From Brachyspira hampsonii 30446 (lineage in GTDB: Bacteria; Spirochaetota; Brachyspiria; Brachyspirales; Brachyspiraceae), in contig NZ_JH994110.1 of NCBI RefSeq assembly GCF_000316195.1, positions 940,836 through 974,671 of the forward strand: a DNA stretch of 33,836 nt, written 5' to 3'. The number at the start of each line of letters is the position of its first letter. The stretch's first letter is position 1. Of this stretch, positions 32,962 through 33,836 are shown in pieces. A model generated the notes under the pieces. That model was given only the letters and a program-made list of their open reading frames with translations, made no database searches and was not told where the DNA came from. The position numbers were made by a program, and so were the translations under genes.

Positions 32962-33483
32962 TTATATTGCATCTTGCATTTCATTATAAAGTCTAATCAA
33001 CTCATTTGCAGCATCTTTTTTTACCTTTAAATTTTTAAATCCTTCATCAGTCTCTACTCTTATATCAGTTAAAACTTTCATTTCTCTTATAGTGTTTTCA
33101 GCATTTATACTGTAACTTCTATCTACATAAGCTGTATCCATAAAATATATAGAAGTACCATATATTATTTCGCTTTCTGTTTTAGGCATAAGAGATGTAT
33201 ACTGTAGAATTAAATAAGTATCATCTTCAAATTTCAATACAATTTTACTATTTTCTGATATATTAAATGAGTTGTCTGCAATGTACTCTACTTCCAATAT
33301 TATATTATTAGGATCATTTGCACTTTTAAATCTGAATTTGATAGTTTCTGACCAATAACTCATGGAAATATAATCTGTTTGATAGATTTTCTGTTCATAA
33401 AAAGAATCATTTATTAAATGTACTTTTGCAGCACATGATGATAATGTTAGAATAAATATAAAAAGCAGTATTATTTTTTTCAA
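32962..33483 (-). CDS. Hypothetical lipoprotein
   Basis: This protein of about 173 residues has a textbook lipoprotein signal peptide, LKKIILLFIFILTLSSCAAK, with lipidated Cys at 17. The mature domain is beta-rich and acidic, with no recognised family. I start it at TTG 33483, which has GGAG six bases upstream. The longer frame begins at a TTG at 33495 that is itself part of the TTGGAG ribosome binding site. It precedes the MATE gene on the same strand but with a separate promoter, so they are not clearly an operon. An AT dinucleotide tract lies just upstream. Confidence 0.7.
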   Translation of the reverse strand: MKKIILLFIFILTLSSCAAKVHLINDSFYEQKIYQTDYISMSYWSETIKFRFKSANDPNNIILEVEYIADNSFNISENSKIVLKFEDDTYLILQYTSLMPKTESEIIYGTSIYFMDTAYVDRSYSINAENTIREMKVLTDIRVETDEGFKNLKVKKDAANELIRLYNEMQDAI

Positions 33484-33509
33484 TATTTTCTCCAAATGAT
33501 TGAATATCT

Positions 33510-33529
33510 TATATATATATATATATATA
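33510..33529. repeat. AT dinucleotide tract upstream of the lipoprotein gene
   Basis: About nine to ten AT units lie 27 bases upstream of the lipoprotein start, where its -10 region should be. Such tracts can change length by slippage. The very AT-rich background weakens the inference. Confidence 0.5.
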
Positions 33530-33577
33530 ACCTATTTATTTTTTATAAATAAAACATATGGTTTATAATTAATATTA

Positions 33578-33607
33578 TTGACATTTATATATTTTGTGTT
33601 ATATTAT
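33578..33607 (+). promoter_or_regulatory. Candidate promoter of the gene at 33641
   Basis: TTGACA and TATTAT are separated by 18 bases, with the -10 about 33 bases before the ATG. Confidence 0.5.
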
Positions 33608-33640
33608 TTAATATGAAATACATAATTATAGGAGTGTTAT

Positions 33641-33836
33641 ATGGAACTAAAAAAAGTTTTTGCCTGCGGAGTTAGTTGGGGTGATGGTAAGCCTTCATAT
33701 TTTGAAGAGTTTAAAAAGAATAATTCTGCTATATTAGGAAGCTACAACAGAAGAATAGAATATTTTAGAGATTTACAAGTTGGTGATTTAATAGCAGCAA
33801 AAGAAGGTTTTAAAATAATAGCTATAGGAGAAGTGT
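33641..33836 (+). CDS. 5' end of a possible PUA/EVE-like domain protein (partial)
   Basis: The frame opens with a good ribosome binding site (AGGAG seven bases upstream) and runs out of the window after 65 codons. The visible N-terminus (ELKKVFACGVSWGDG ... YNRRIEYFRDLQVGDLIAAK, then FKIIAIGEV) has the spacing of small beta-barrel domains of the PUA/EVE type: 'W..G...... G..v......GD.i..k.....i..iG.V'. Such N-terminal domains often precede nuclease or GTPase modules in restriction-like proteins. That idea rests on a short fragment and cannot be confirmed here. Confidence 0.5.
   Translation, partial: MELKKVFACGVSWGDGKPSYFEEFKKNNSAILGSYNRRIEYFRDLQVGDLIAAKEGFKIIAIGEV

Overview
The window looks like a piece of a Brachyspira (spirochaete) chromosome, or a very close relative. 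This is inferred from the extreme AT-richness of genes and spacers, the A/T-ending codon use, the Gram-negative-style lipoproteins and periplasmic proteins, the gene families present, and dispersed GC-rich intergenic repeats in a very AT-rich background. No rRNA, tRNA or CRISPR was seen. Most genes are chromosomal housekeeping or accessory metabolism. Nothing looks like a prophage or an integrative element.

Layout. 1-2.3 kb: the 3' end of an unrecognised gene with its terminator, a decayed tandem copy of a YbjQ-family gene, then an intact operon (YbjQ, LOG-family nucleotide hydrolase, secreted hypothetical). 2.3-7.8 kb: palindromic repeat array I, a sodium:neurotransmitter-symporter-family transporter, a MITE-like copy, mgtE (Mg2+ channel) diverging from pfkA, and a degenerate WecG/TagA-like gene. 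7.9-11.7 kb (minus): two envelope TPR proteins (one with an FN3-like domain), a second MITE-like copy, a DUF368 (undecaprenyl-phosphate translocase family) protein and RidA. 11.9-14.5 kb (plus): aroE, aroD and a leucine-rich-repeat protein whose ribosome binding site lies in a predicted hairpin. 14.5-17 kb (minus): a polar amino-acid ABC importer, with a possible leader peptide before the binding-protein gene. 17.1-19.1 kb: a deletion derivative of the MITE, an unknown membrane-anchored protein and an SDR oxidoreductase. 19.1-22.7 kb: palindromic array II, a DUF4132 protein, a C45-type Ntn hydrolase and a PepSY-like periplasmic protein with a phased-repeat promoter.

23-26.7 kb is a selenium-metabolism locus: selD on the plus strand converges on yedF, a class-V aminotransferase (cysteine desulfurase/selenocysteine lyase type) and a DUF3343 putative Se/S carrier. 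It is interrupted by a full MITE-like copy and array III. 26.8-31.2 kb (minus) holds two paralogous seven-TM proteins with divergent chemoreceptor signalling tips, followed by a CvpA-like protein. 31.4-33.8 kb: a MATE exporter, a lipoprotein and the start of a possible PUA-like protein.

The least ordinary content is intergenic. (1) Three arrays of short GC motifs lie on a regular lattice with alternating spacings of about 37 and 76 bp; two arrays are mirror-symmetric. (2) A MITE-like family has 19-bp terminal inverted repeats starting and ending in TA and a GC-rich core. Its ends coincide with the stop codons of selD and mgtE, and one copy separates the DUF368 gene from its apparent terminator. 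(3) Two local regulatory structures stand out: a Shine-Dalgarno-sequestering hairpin, and three perfect 8-mers at 11-bp spacing against a -35 box.
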